Source: DASQPR01 sp963836775
GTDB lineage: Bacteria > Actinomycetota > Actinomycetes > Mycobacteriales > Micromonosporaceae
DNA length: 64,000 bases
Direction of reading: 5' to 3'
Assembly (NCBI GenBank): GCA_963836775.1
Contig: CAWIKR010000003.1
Location: 3,706,210-3,770,209, forward strand
Of the stretch, positions 45,868 to 55,624 are shown piece after piece (the first letter of the stretch is position 1; each line of letters starts with the position of its first letter). The notes beneath the pieces were generated by a model. The model had not been told where the DNA came from and did not search any database. It saw nothing but the letters and a program-made list of their open reading frames with translations. A program made the position numbers and the translations under genes.

Positions 45868-47109
45868 CAGCCGACCATCCGATCGACATCGCCGTGCAGC
45901 CGCGCCACCACTAGGTCGGCCTGCTCGCCACCCAACCCGTCCAGGTCGAACGGCGCCGCCAGCACCAGCGCCGCCGCGCCCTGCGCCCAGCTGCTGTCTT
46001 CCCACGAGTCGACGAGGACCGCGATGTCGCCGTCGCGGCGCACCTGCCGGCGCGCGAACTCCTCGCGGAACGCGGCGTCCCAGTGCGCCCAGTGCGCGAC
46101 CCCTTCACCGGCGATCACGATGCGATCCGGGTCGAGCATCGTGGCCGACGCCGGCCACCGCCCAGCCGAGCAGCCGGCCGGCGTCGGCGAACACGTCGGT
46201 CGCTACGCGGTTTGCCCGCGATCGGCCGAATCGCTACGAGCGCATCGAAACCCTGTCGCGGCCCCAGCACGCCACGCTCTCGCGCCGTTCTGACCAACGC
46301 CTGCTGGCCTAGCGAGGCCTCCAGGCATCCGCGTCGACCGCACTCGCAGAGCGGTCCGCCGTCCTCGATCGGCACGTGGCCGAATTCGCCGGCGCCGCCG
46401 CGCCCGCCACGATAGATCAGCCATCGGCCACGATGGCCATACCGATGCCTCGGCCGATGGTGACAACCAGGAAGTCGCCCACCTCGCGTCCATGCCCGTA
46501 GAGCACCTCGGCGGCGGCGAGCGCGTTCACATCGTTCTCCACCACCACCGGCAGACCGAGCGCGCCGCGCAGGTGCCGCCCGACCGGCAGCCCGCGCCAG
46601 CCGAGCACGTCGGCGTCGACCGTGCCCTGATCGGGGCTGCGGACGATCCCGGGGACCGCAACGCCGACGCCGAGCAGCGGGGGGAGGCTGGGGTCGGGCG
46701 CCGTGTGGGCGGTGAGCATCGCGGCCAGACGCGGCAGCGCGTCGGCGGCCAACGCGTCGAACGGCGTGGTCTGGCTGGACAGCATCCGTCCGTCCAGGCG
46801 AACGTCGACGAGCGCGAGGTGGTCGGCCGCGACCTTGACGCCGAGCGCGCGGCCGGCCGACCCGACCAGGCCGATGAGCGAGCCCGGACGGCCGCCGCTC
46901 GACGGTGCCTGCGCGACCTCGTGGACCATGCCCTGCTCCAATAGGCGGCGCGTGATCTGCGAGATAGCAGATGGCGTCAGGCCCAGCTCGCGGGCGATGT
47001 CGGCGCGCGACGTCGGACCGCGCGTGCCGAGCAGCGCCATCACCGCAGAACGCGACAGATCGCGTCCGTTTCCTCGCCTCGCTGATGGCACTTCGTTCAC
47101 CCGCTTCAT
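45867..47109 (-). pseudogene. ROK family regulator with several frameshifts
   Basis: From the ATG at 47109 the frame gives MKRVNEVPSARRGNGRDLSR, an HTH (SRADIARELGLTPSAISQIT) and the ROK segments GVKVAADHLALVDVRLDG, VENDVNALAAAEVLYGHG and VVTIGRGIGMAIVADG, ending early near 46425. The neighbouring frame continues IYRGGRGGAGEFGHVPIEDG then GPLCECGRRGCLEASL (the zinc-binding CxCGxxGC motif), and after one or two more shifts (46.2 and 46.14 kb) the C-terminus MLDPDRIVIAGEGVAHWAHW follows to 45867. It heads the alpha-glucoside operon and would have been its repressor. Confidence 0.8.
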
Positions 47110-47132
47110 TAAGTTGGTACACAAAGTGCCAT
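47085..47132. promoter_or_regulatory. Inverted repeat spanning the ROK start
   Basis: ATGGCACTT (47085-47093) and AAGTGCCAT (47124-47132) form a perfect 9-bp inverted repeat with a 30-bp spacer, across the start codon of the ROK gene. It may be an autoregulatory operator pair or an mRNA stem masking translation initiation. Confidence 0.4.
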
Positions 47133-47400
47133 GCGCACCGCCATTCCGTCAAGAGGGTGTTGCTGACCGCATGGCGTCATGCGGTTGCGATCGGAACGCC
47201 TGTGGTGTGGGGAGGTCTGCAAACGCGGTGTCGGGCATGCCTCTTCGGCTCGTCACGGGTGTGAGGGCGTGCCACGTCATCAGGCCGCTCGCGGCAGTTC
47301 GGGCACCTACCTTGGGCTCGAGGCGCGGTTCTGAATCGTTCTGGTGCCGCCATTCGACGAACCGTGGAACGGCCGCTCATTTGCGAATCCTGGCCGGGCC

Positions 47401-47520
47401 TTACGGGCGGAAGGTCCGTCGGTAGGTCTCGGGTGGGACGCCGAGCTGTTGGCTGAAGTGGCGGCGCAGCGTCGTCGCCGTGCCCGGGTCGGCATGTCGA
47501 TTGTGCTTGTGAGCGCACTT
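47401..47520 (-). pseudogene. AraC/GlxA-type regulator, C-terminal remnant
   Basis: The last 28 residues, DPGTATTLRRHFSQQLGVPP then ETYRRTFRP, are the second helix-turn-helix and terminus of GlxA-like AraC regulators. Nothing recognisable of the rest remains upstream, and the reading frame breaks near 47500. A relic beside the ISL3 insertion. Confidence 0.65.
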
Positions 47521-47769
47521 CTCGGTGAACGCCCATCGATGCACCTGGATGGCGGCCGAACACGCTCGCGGAACTGATAGCTCTCCGCCGGCAATAGCGA
47601 GTTCCGGCACATGGCCGAGCTGGCTCATGACACCGCAGCCGAGCATCAACGGGACCTTATCGGCGCCAGCAGACTCGGTCGCCGATGCCGCATGCGACTG
47701 CCGCACTGGCCAGCTCACCGATTCTCAGCTCTCATGAACCGAGCTTCGTGTCAACGCCGGTCGAATGTT

Positions 47770-49426
47770 GGCTCTGGCACAAGTTCCGTGATCGACTAGT
47801 GTTGATCATTTTGTGTCGATTGTGGATCCTGCCGCCGTTCTGCTACCGCATCTGGTCAAGTTGCAGCTGGATAGGGTCTATCTGAAAGGGGTCCGGGTCA
47901 GGATCGAAGCCAGCACGCGCGCGACGGTGGCTTGTTGTCCGGACTGCGGCGTGGCCTCGCAGCGGATGCACAGCAGGTACGTGCGTCACCTGGTCGACAC
48001 CGGTGTCGGCGGGCGGGAGGTGACCGTGTCGTTGACGGTGCGGCGGCTGTTTTGTGATCAGCCCGGTTGCGCGCGTCGCACGTTCGCCGAGCAGGTCCCT
48101 GGGCTGACGACGCGTCACGGACGGCGCACCGCACCGGCGGCCGGGGTGGTCGAGTCGGTGGCGATGGCGCTGGGCGGTCGGGCCGGCGCCCGCCTGGCCG
48201 ACCGGTTGGCGCTGCCGACGAGCCGGATGACGTTGCTGCGGGTCATTCGCCGTATTCCCGACCCACCGGCCGTGACACCTCGCGTGCTGGGGGTCGACGA
48301 CTTCGCCCAGCGGCGCGGGCATCGCTACGCCACCATTCTGGTCGACATGCACACCCATCGGCCCATCGACGTGCTACCCGACCGGGACGCGGACACGCTG
48401 GCAGACTGGCTGGCCCGTCGACCCGGGGTGCAGATCATCTGCCGGGACCGCAGCGGCGCCTACGCCGACGGCGCGGCCCGGGGCGCCCCGGAGGCGACCC
48501 AGGTCGCCGACCGCTGGCACTTGATGCACAACCTGTCCGAGGCGGTGCACAAGGTGGTCACCCGGCACCGCCGCTGCCTACAGCAGACACCGGCGCTAGC
48601 ACCGCCGCCGGTCGCCGCGCAGGCGCCGGCGGTGTCGGGACGGCGCGCGGACAACACCCGCAGCCGGCACGCCACCGTCCACGCTCTGCTCGCCGACGGC
48701 TTGACCCTCCGGGCGATCATGCGGCGGTTGGGCATGAGCCGCGGCACCGTGCGCAAATATGCCCGCGCGCCCACCGCCGAGCAACTGCTCGGCCCTAATC
48801 CCAGCAGCGGGCGCTGGCAAGCTCGGCCCGTTCAAGGCCTACCTGCACACCCGCCTCGACGACGGCGCCGCCGACAGCCGGATCCTCTACGCGGAGCTCC
48901 GCGACCGCGGCTATCGCGGCACGATACGCACCCTGCAGCGCTACCTGATCCGGATCCGCAGTGACAACCGGCCACCGGCACCGCCCCGGGTGCCAGCCGC
49001 CCGACACCTCACCGCCTGGATCATGCGACCCGATGACCGGCTCACCGACGACGACCGCCTCGGCCTCAAAGACGCCCGCGCCCGCTGCACCGACATCGAC
49101 GCCCTCGTCACCCTCGCCCACGGCTTCAACCAGCTCGTCCGCGAACGCCGCGGCGGTCAGCTCGAAGACTGGATCAAACAAGCCTCCGCCAGCACGTTCC
49201 CCGAAATCCGTGGCTTCGCCACCGGTCTGCTCGCCGACTTCGACGCCGTCACCGCCGGGCTGACCCAGCCCTGGAGTTCCGGCGCCGTGGAAGGCACCGT
49301 CAACCGCATCAAAATGATCAAACGACAGATGTACGGCCGAGCCAAACTTGACCTGCTCCGCAAACGCGTTATTGCCGGGCCATGACCACCACGACCAGCA
49401 GGCATCACGGAACTTGTGCCAGAGCC
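47770..49426 (+). mobile_element. ISL3-family insertion sequence with 8-bp target duplication
   Basis: GGCTCTGGCACAAGTTCCGT begins at 47770 and its exact complement ends at 49426 (23 bp of perfect inverted repeat). The 8-bp CGAATGTT is present on both sides (47762-47769 and 49427-49434), the classic ISL3 target duplication, so the insertion is recent and the element's 1657-bp extent is exact. The transposase it carries is frameshifted. Confidence 0.95.
47813..49385 (+). pseudogene. ISL3 transposase, one frameshift
   Basis: From the GTG at 47813 the N-terminal zinc-finger-like region (CCPDCGVASQRMHSRYVRHL, CDQPGCARRTFAEQVPGL) and the DDE domain (VLGVDDFAQRRGHRYATILV, VADRWHLMHNLSEAVHKVV) are intact. 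Near 48820 (GGGCGCTGGCAAGC) one base shifts the frame; the rest (LGPFKAYLHTRLDDG ... SSGAVEGTVNRIKMIKRQMY with the catalytic Glu) continues in another frame to 49385. Given the perfect ends and target duplication, either the frameshift arose after insertion or it is an assembly error. Confidence 0.88.
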
Positions 49427-49434
49427 CGAATGTT

Positions 49435-49564
49435 GACCCCGCCGCGCCGGCGTTCGAGTCGTGCTGGCAGCGCGTAGACCGAGCCGCCGTGCACCAAGGT
49501 GAGGCAGCCGATGTCTGGTCGATTGTGGATCGGGCGGGATGGTCGGTGAGCCCGCTCTGCCCGG
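49435..49564. other. Short segment between ISL3 and an IS6 remnant
   Basis: 130 bp of the pre-insertion sequence flanking the ISL3 element and the truncated 5' side of an IS6 copy. No gene seen. Confidence 0.4.
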
Positions 49565-50096
49565 CGCGCGCCTGGTGACCGGTGGTTTGTGGATGAGACC
49601 TACGTCAAGGTGAACGGCATCTGGCGCTATGTGTACCGGGCCGTGGACCAGTATGGGCAGGTCATCGACGTGCGCGTCTCAGCCCGTCGCGACGGCCAGG
49701 CCGCGCGCCGGTCTTCACACGGGCGTTGGCCACGTTGAAGGTGATTCCTTCGGAGGTGGTCACCGACAAGGCGCCCGTCTACCCGCGCGTCCTTGACGAG
49801 CGGTGCCGTCGGCGTGGCATCACGTCGAGCAGTACGCCAACATCCGAATCGAAGCCGATCACGGCTGGCTTAAACATCGGCTGTGACCGATGCGCGGGTT
49901 ACGCACCGACCGCACCGCCGCGGTTATTATCGCCGGGCTCGCGTGAATGCAGAACCTGCGGCGCGGCCACTACGAACTCCGAACCGGAACAGTCAGCCAC
50001 CTGCGGATCGCCGCCGCGTTGACCGAACTCTCCCAAGCGATCTGAACCCATCTCCGCCGCGGTCGCACTGCGCCCAGCGGTCAGTTAACGCAACAG
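49565..50096 (+). mobile_element. IS6-family remnant (3' two thirds, frameshifted)
   Basis: The plus strand reads DRWFVDETYVKVNGIWRYVY then RAVDQYGQVIDVRVSARRDG, covering the first catalytic Asp, followed by a one-base loss and then out-of-frame pieces (VVTDKAPVYPRVLDE, IEADHGWLKHRL) up to a stop near 50045. The right end GTTAACGCAACAG lies at 50084-50096. The left end and HTH region are missing. Confidence 0.8.
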
Positions 50097-50342
50097 ACCC
50101 GTCCGGATGAGCTTCGTCGGCGGGCTTCACCGCGCCTTGCACATGGTGCTCGCCGGTGTAGCGGTAGTTGCAGCGGGCTTTGATCCGCGTCGGCATAACA
50201 CGCACCGGGCAAGCGACACCCGGCCGGTTGACACGCGTTCCTCGGCCGGGGCGTGGTAGCGGAACGCGGCGACGTCGTCGTTCGGCACCGTCGCACCGTC
50301 GGCGGCGCCGCTGTGGTGGAAGCTCGGGGCATCAGCAGCGCC

Positions 50343-50501
50343 TCACATTGCGGCGATCAGCGGCACGCCCCACACGGCCAGGAACGCGCAGATCACGGCG
50401 AAGCCCCACAGGCTGACGCGGGTGCTTTTGTCGATGATGGCGAGCAGCATGAGCAGGACGGTGACGATCGCAAGAATGCCGCGCAGTATGTCCTCACCCA
50501 T
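50343..50501 (-). CDS. Small two-helix membrane protein, 52 residues
   Basis: An unannotated small frame from the ATG at 50501: MGEDILRGILAIVTVLLMLL with a first helix, a short polar KSTRVSLWG loop, then a second helix AVICAFLAVWGVPLIAAM and stop. GGAGGA lies 8-13 bp upstream, and the coding sequence shows the GC-biased third positions of real genes here. Function unknown; it may be a small membrane regulator or a transporter accessory. It lies alone among IS relics. Confidence 0.6.
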   Translation of the reverse strand: MGEDILRGILAIVTVLLMLLAIIDKSTRVSLWGFAVICAFLAVWGVPLIAAM

Positions 50502-50811
50502 CGGAGGTCCTCCGTTCGTACTAGGCGTTTCCGGTTTCCACGACGCTGATCGAGGTGCCGCGGATCATGCGGAGACCTCCTGCTCCCGGGGCCCCCGGCA
50601 GCGCGGACACGTCTCCGAGTGCAGGAACACTATGAACGACTCGTCACAGTAGGGCAATGGATCACCCCATACGCGTTATCCAGCCGGGCGACTGCGGCCA
50701 GTAACCCATAGCCACCGAGGGCGCCGTTGCGTTGCCTGATCTCGGTCAGGGCAAGATTCCGCGTCTTGAGGACTCGACGAGGACTGCGGTCCGCCCAGCG
50801 CCGGGAGTGAC

Positions 50812-51070
50812 CATGTCCCTCACGGCGGAATGGTCTAATGACCGGCGACAGGACCTCGGCTATGTCGACGGTGATTCCAATCCATGCTCGAGTCCGGAGG
50901 GCTTCGTGCAACTCTGCCGTGTCGAAAAGACCCCAGACGGCTTCTTGATCGATCCCACCGACTACCTCGCCGCCCTGCCAGATCTGACCGCTTCACTCCC
51001 GCCTGGCGCTGCCGCCTTCACCAAGGCGCTGTTGCATAGTCCCAGCGTCGGGCATGGTGAAGCTTGGTGA
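50812..51070 (+). CDS. Hypothetical protein cut by an IS6 derivative
   Basis: From the ATG at 50812 (CGGGAG upstream) the frame reads MSLTAEWSNDRRQDLGYVDG ... FVQLCRVEKTPDGFLIDPTD ... LPPGAAAFTKA and then enters the IS6 end at 51025, so its last 15 residues are IS-derived. No family recognised. An upstream start at 50732 is possible. Confidence 0.45.
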
Positions 51071-51499
51071 GTCTGCGTGTCAGATCGCTGACGCGAGCTC
51101 GGCGAACGCTGCGGCGACCCGTAAGTGCCGGACTGTTTCGGTGCCGAGTTCGTAGTGGCCACGTCGCAGGTTCTGAACGAAGGCGAGCCCGGCGATGATC
51201 ACTTGAGCGGTGCGGTCGGTGCGTATCCCTCGCATGGGTCGCAGTCGGTGTTTGAGTCGGCTGTGGTCGGCCTCGATCCGGTTGTTTGCGTAGCGTTCGA
51301 CGTGGTGCCAGGCCGCGGGGACCAGCTCGTCGAGGACCCGAGGGTAGACCGGTGCGGCATCGGTGACGACCTCAGTCGGTCTCACCTTCAGCTTCCCGCG
51401 AACGCTGACCGGGACGCTGGTGCCGGATGCCGGCGAGTCGAGAGCGTCACCAACCCATCCTGCCCGAATCCGTTGACGATCGCTTGACGCAACAGAGCC
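51025..51499 (-). mobile_element. IS6-family derivative, 475 bp, internally deleted
   Basis: Ends GGCGCTGTTGCA (51025) and TGACGCAACAGAGCC (ending 51499) are IS6 inverted repeats. Read leftwards, the frame fuses a few residues from the left end directly to the C-terminal half of the transposase (KVRPTEVVTDAAPVYPRVLD, then NNRIEADHSRLKHRLRPMRG to ASAI). The HTH and first catalytic Asp are deleted, so it can only move in trans. Confidence 0.87.
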
Positions 51500-51735
51500 G
51501 GCTGAGCTCCTGTTTGGCCTCATGGAGGATCACCTTCATGGTAGGACCTGATGCGCGACTTCGACGCCGGGGCGTGCGCGCTCCTGTGCTCGCGGTCGGG
51601 GTTGGCCCCTGGCCTTCTGGAAGGCCCTGGCCGAGGTGTTCCCCCGTAACCCGCGAGCAGAGGTGCTGTGTTCGCAAAATGCCAATGTTCTGGACGCCAC
51701 CCTGAAGGTGAAGTCCCGGCCGGCCGCGCCGGACG
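51500..51735. other. Gap without a supported gene
   Basis: About 235 bp between an IS6 derivative and the questin oxidase relic. No homology was recognised. A rightward run DATLKVKSR at its end recalls transposase wording but is too short to use. Confidence 0.35.
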
Positions 51736-52275
51736 TCAGCCGGCGGGGATGAGGTTGGTGGCTCGAATAGCGGCGGCGAGGGCGCGCGGGTCGCCGGTGC
51801 GCGCGTGGACGTCGACGGCGGTGTCTGCGAGTTTGATGGCGTGTTCGTCGCCGTGGGAGATCGCTCGTGAGATGACGTCATCGGCATTGAGCGGTGGTTG
51901 GGCGGGGGCGGTGTACCGATCGGGCGCGGCGTAGGCGGCGGTCACTGCGGCGCTGGCCGACCAGGCGGCGTTCCAACTCGGTGCCCAAAGTTCCTGCGGC
52001 AGAGCAGGAAGTGATCGCAGCACGGCGTTGGGTGCGGTTGCGGCGTGCACAAGCATGACTGGTTGCCGTGCCCGCGTTCGAGGTAGGAAAGCGTCGCCGC
52101 ATCGATGAGTGCGGTCAGGTTCGCACGGGCCGCCTCGGGCGTAACCGCCGTAGGTCCGGCGGCTATCGCGGGCGCCCAGCCGGGTACGTCGGGCAGTTGG
52201 GCAAGGCGCTCGACGATCCCGCCCGCCTGCGATGGAACGAGTGGTACGGCCTCGAGGGCGTGTCCGGCCGAACCT
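51736..52275 (-). pseudogene. Questin oxidase-like protein, C-terminal fragment
   Basis: Read leftwards from the IS boundary at 52275: LEAVPLVPSQAGGIVERLAQ, LPDVPGWAPAIAAGPTAVTP and LIDAATLSYLERGHG, then a one-base shift near 52060 into PVMLVHAATAPNAVLRSLPA, LPQELWAPSWNAAWSASAAV and HGDEHAIKLADTAVDVHART to a stop at 51736. These are the C-terminal segments of the questin oxidase-like (DUF4243) family. The N-terminal half is absent beyond the IS, so an IS-associated deletion removed it. Confidence 0.75.
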
Positions 52276-53525
52276 TGCGGGTGCTGAAAACTCGTCCGCC
52301 CTGGTCGTGGCCGGTTCCTTCATTGCAACGAGATCCTGCGGAGACCCGCGTCGCGCTGCGTGTGGCATCGCCGACGGGCATTCGGCGATGATGCGGTGCT
52401 GTGCTACTTCGACTGGCCTACCTCGGCGTGTCCAACGCGCTGGCGATGTTGCGGCTGCTGTCCATGAGCGACTGGGACAAGGACGCCGAAATCCTGGCCC
52501 TCCGCCACCAGATCACCGTCCTGCAACGACAACTGCACGGCGAGAACGTGCGCTTCACTCCAGCTGACCGGGCATGGCTCGCCACGCTGCTACAGCCACT
52601 CCCCCGCGCCGTGCTTCGTCAGATCCGGCTGCTGGTGCGCCCCGAAACCGTGTTGCGTTGGCATCGCGACCTGATCGCCGCACGTCACGCCCGGATCTCC
52701 CGCCCGAAGCGTGCCGGGCGGCCACCCACCATCCGATCCATCCGCGTGCTGGTGCTGCGCCTGGCCCGGGAGAACAGCACGTGGGGATACCGGCGCATCC
52801 ACGGTGAACTGCTCGTACTTGGTGTCAAGGTCGCCGCCTCCACGGTCTGGGAGATCCTCCACGCCGCCGGCATCAGCCCCGCACCCGAGCGCAGCTCCAC
52901 CACGTGGGCGACGTTCCTGCGCTCCCAAGCCGAGGCTATCCTCGCCGCCGACTTCTTCGAAACCGTGACCCTCACCGGCACACGGATGTACGTCCTGGCC
53001 GTCATCGAGCACGCCAGCCGCAGGGTCCGCATCCTGGGCGCCACCGCCCACCCCACCGCAGCGTGGGTGACCCAAGCCGCCAAGAACCTGTTCATGGACC
53101 TACAGGACGCCGACTGCCCGGCCCGATTCCTCATCCGCGACCGCGACGGCAAATACCCGGCACTGTTCGACACCATCCTCGCCGACACCGCAATCGAGGT
53201 CATGCTCAGCGGCGTGCGCATGCCCCGGATGAACTCCATGATCGAACGATGGATCCAAACCTGCCGCCACGAACTACTCGACCGCACCCTCATCCGGAAC
53301 CAGACGCACCTCCTGCACGCTCTGCGCGAGTACGAGCGGCACTACAACGAACACAGGCCACACCGGGCAATCTCAAACGCCAGACCCCTGCACCCCCTGC
53401 CGGAACCGGTCCTTCCAACCACGATCACGAACCTTGCAATCCGCCGACGTGACCGCCTCGACGGAACCATCCACGAGTATCAACGTGTTGCGTGACCTGC
53501 ACGGATGGCATTTTCGGCACCCACA
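52276..53525 (+). mobile_element. 1250-bp insertion sequence, copy B
   Basis: Ends TGCGGGTGCTGAAAA (52276) and TTTTCGGCACCCACA (ending 53525) form the inverted repeat; length equals copy A exactly. It encodes an uninterrupted transposase. No target duplication is visible, and the gene on its left is cut at the boundary without continuing on its right, so sequence was lost at this site. Confidence 0.9.
52401..53495 (+). CDS. DDE (rve-type) transposase of the 1250-bp IS
   Basis: A 364-residue transposase: N-terminal helical DNA-binding part with AEILALRHQITVLQRQLHGE, then ENSTWGYRRIHGELLVLGVK, and an integrase core with Asp in LAADFFETVTLTG, Asp in FLIRDRDGKYPAL and the conserved RMNSMIERWIQTCRHELLDR carrying the Glu. 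All three acidic residues are present, so it may be active and could act in trans on copy A. The ATG at 52401 is followed by the same LAYLGVSNALAM start as copy A. Confidence 0.9.
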   Translation: MLLRLAYLGVSNALAMLRLLSMSDWDKDAEILALRHQITVLQRQLHGENVRFTPADRAWLATLLQPLPRAVLRQIRLLVRPETVLRWHRDLIAARHARISRPKRAGRPPTIRSIRVLVLRLARENSTWGYRRIHGELLVLGVKVAASTVWEILHAAGISPAPERSSTTWATFLRSQAEAILAADFFETVTLTGTRMYVLAVIEHASRRVRILGATAHPTAAWVTQAAKNLFMDLQDADCPARFLIRDRDGKYPALFDTILADTAIEVMLSGVRMPRMNSMIERWIQTCRHELLDRTLIRNQTHLLHALREYERHYNEHRPHRAISNARPLHPLPEPVLPTTITNLAIRRRDRLDGTIHEYQRVA

Positions 53526-53547
53526 GCGTTGCCCGCGGCAGCGACCC

Positions 53548-54393
53548 TCAAGCCGATAGCACGTAGATCCGCGGGTTCAGCTTGCCGATCATCTGGTACA
53601 CGCCCCACATGCTGTCGGTGAGCATGAATTCGTACGCGAGGGTGCCGAACCGCTCCTCGTACGCCGCACGGTTACGCAGCATCCGCGATACCCGAAGCAA
53701 CTGGTTGGAGCTGGTGGCGACGCCGTCTTCCTCGCTGCGCTCGCGCGTCTCACCGTGCAGCTGAATGCACTGCACGATGCGCAGTCCGGCCGAGGTGATC
53801 GCGGCCTCGAACCGCTGCGGATCGAGGCTGGAGGCGTGGATTCCGGCCGGCGGCCACATGAACGCCGCCTCCGCCGGCGAGAGCCAGTCCGTGGCGGTCA
53901 TCTGGTAGATCAGCGCACGACCGCCGGGTTTGAGGACCCGGCGGAACTCGCCGAATGCCGTCTCCAGATCCTCGACATGAACGAGTACGTCCCGGCACCA
54001 GATCAGATCGACCGAGCGACCGGGATCAGTCAGCTTCTCGGCGATGCCCTCGTCGATGCGGACCCGAGCCGCGGCTTCGGGCTCCTTGACCGCGAACGCG
54101 GCGAGGTCGCGAGCCGCGTTGTCCAGATGACGGCGGACCGGCTCGACGCCCCGAACCGTGAACCCGAAGCGACGCGACAGCTCGAAGCAGTGATAACCCT
54201 CGCGGGCACCGACATCCAACACGGTCGAACCCGCCGGCAGACCGGTCTCCGCGACCAGGTCGAACATCAGCTGGTTCAGGCCCCGCGGCGACAGGGTCTC
54301 ATCCAGCGCCGCCTCAACCTCCTGGTCGTCGAACGCATCACCATAGACGTCGTCGACGCTGCGAATGACTTGCGGGGCGGGAGTGTCGGTCAT
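53548..54393 (-). CDS. Class I SAM-dependent methyltransferase
   Basis: The 281-residue protein has motif I STVLDVGAREGYHCFELSRR, an acidic end of strand 2 (VRGVEPV), post-motif II SVDLIWCRDVLVHVEDLETA and VLKPGGRALIYQMT, the signature of small-molecule methyltransferases of the Methyltransf_11/25 kind. The substrate is not evident; isolated position and actinobacterial context make a secondary metabolite plausible. ATG at 54393. Confidence 0.85.
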   Translation of the reverse strand: MTDTPAPQVIRSVDDVYGDAFDDQEVEAALDETLSPRGLNQLMFDLVAETGLPAGSTVLDVGAREGYHCFELSRRFGFTVRGVEPVRRHLDNAARDLAAFAVKEPEAAARVRIDEGIAEKLTDPGRSVDLIWCRDVLVHVEDLETAFGEFRRVLKPGGRALIYQMTATDWLSPAEAAFMWPPAGIHASSLDPQRFEAAITSAGLRIVQCIQLHGETRERSEEDGVATSSNQLLRVSRMLRNRAAYEERFGTLAYEFMLTDSMWGVYQMIGKLNPRIYVLSA

Positions 54394-54752
54394 AGCCGCG
54401 CAGCCTAAGAGCGGCGATGCGGACGCGCCACGGGTTTTCGAACGGCGCGGGCGTTGCCGAGGTCAGCGGGCACCAACGCCAACGATGCGATCGCCTACGG
54501 CGGTCGACCGACGAGTCCGGCGCCACTGACGCCGGGCAGCCGATCACGCCAGAAACCTCACCAATCGACTGCGTGAGAGCGGAAATCGCTGGTCAGCCGC
54601 GGTAGCGCTATTACGCGTCGGAGAGGATGGCGGTGAACCTCATCTCCGACCACATCCCGCCGGCGCATACGTCCGTCGGTACCGTCAGCCGTGGCGAGAA
54701 ATCGCCAATCCTTGTTCCCGGTAATCGCGCACCGTGGCTTCAGGCCGACGTT
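54394..54752. other. Gap before repeat copy 3
   Basis: About 360 bp upstream of the methyltransferase, containing its promoter. No further gene or motif is recognised before the repeat begins. Confidence 0.4.
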
Positions 54753-55082
54753 CGGCTACAGATCTGACCACACTTGAATTCGGGAAGCGCTCAAAATCCT
54801 GCTCCCAATTTGCTCCCACCCGTAAGCGGCGGCTGACCAGCGGATCCTTTCACCAGCCTCGATCAACAGAGCCCTGACTTCTGAATATTCAGCGCAGTTG
54901 ATGCATGTTCGAAGCAGTTGAGCACTCTTGTGTCAGCAACCGTCCACCGTTCCGTTGACCAGCCTCGTCGTATCTGTCCGCAGGTCAGCGACGTCGTTGA
55001 CGTCCGTCGAGAGCAGTTCAGCGCAGTCGAATGCGGTTCACTTAGGGCAGCTGCTCCCAGTCTGCTCCCCCACGTGCTCCCA
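54753..55082. repeat. Dispersed non-coding repeat R, copy 3
   Basis: CGGCTAC plus GATCTGACCACACTTG (54761), CTGCTCCCA/TTGCTCCCA at 54799 and 54810, AGCGCAGTTGA at 54891 with a degenerate second iteron at 54911, and CTGCTCCCA 55051, CTGCTCCCC 55062 and GTGCTCCCA 55074. The left half is as close to copies 1-2 as they are to each other; the part between 54950 and 55030 has diverged strongly while the outer motifs and their 252-bp separation are kept. Confidence 0.88.
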
Positions 55083-55324
55083 AACAGCGATGCACAAGGT
55101 GAACTGGTCATCCGCGTGGAGCACCTTGATGTGTGGGCGGCGACTTCGCGCCACGTGAGCGTGAGCGCCGTCCCGGGCCCACCATTTCGACCAGACCCAG
55201 CGTGGATCCGGCTATCGCATGGGTGGGACCGGGTACGGGCGCGCGCCCATGGCGGCGTCCATAATGTTTGCGTCCAAGCTTCGGCAGTCGCGACCACGTG
55301 CACGCCGATTATCGAGGAGGCCAT
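55083..55324. other. Leader region of the ABM gene
   Basis: 240 bp between the repeat and the monooxygenase. A rightward frame (GELVIRVEHLDVWAATSRHV) is open here but starts inside the repeat and has no family match, so I do not call it. Confidence 0.35.
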
Positions 55325-55624
55325 GTGATCATCGGTCGTTTCAGAGTCCAATGTCGGCCCGACCGCGCTGACGAAATGGCCGCGGCGATCACGGCCGTGG
55401 TAGCGCCCAGCCGTGCCCTGCCTGGCGTGGTTCATTTCGACGCCGCGCGCAGTTTGACCGACTCGAACACCTTCGTCGTCCTCGAGGTATTCGAGGACCG
55501 GACGGCCCTCGACCGCCAGAACGCGCAGGACCAGGTCGCCGAAGTTCTTCAGGTCGCCGAATCGGGAGCGGTCATCGGCGATCTCGAATGGACCGTTTGG
55601 GAGACCTCAGCAGACATCGCATGA
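55325..55624 (+). CDS. ABM-domain (antibiotic biosynthesis monooxygenase-like) protein
   Basis: The 99-residue protein shows the ferredoxin-like ABM fold: VIIGRFRVQCRPDRADEMAA, ALPGVVHFDAARSLTDSNTF and VVLEVFEDRTALDRQNAQDQ, ending ETSADIA. Members act as cofactor-free monooxygenases or heme degraders, usually as dimers; this one's substrate is unknown. A GAGGAGG site lies 5-11 bp before the GTG at 55325. Confidence 0.85.
   Translation: MIIGRFRVQCRPDRADEMAAAITAVVAPSRALPGVVHFDAARSLTDSNTFVVLEVFEDRTALDRQNAQDQVAEVLQVAESGAVIGDLEWTVWETSADIA

Noticed and set aside
54918..55328. 136-residue frame starting in repeat copy 3 and reaching the ABM gene
   Set aside because: It begins inside the non-coding repeat, is not kept in the other copies, and has no family match.
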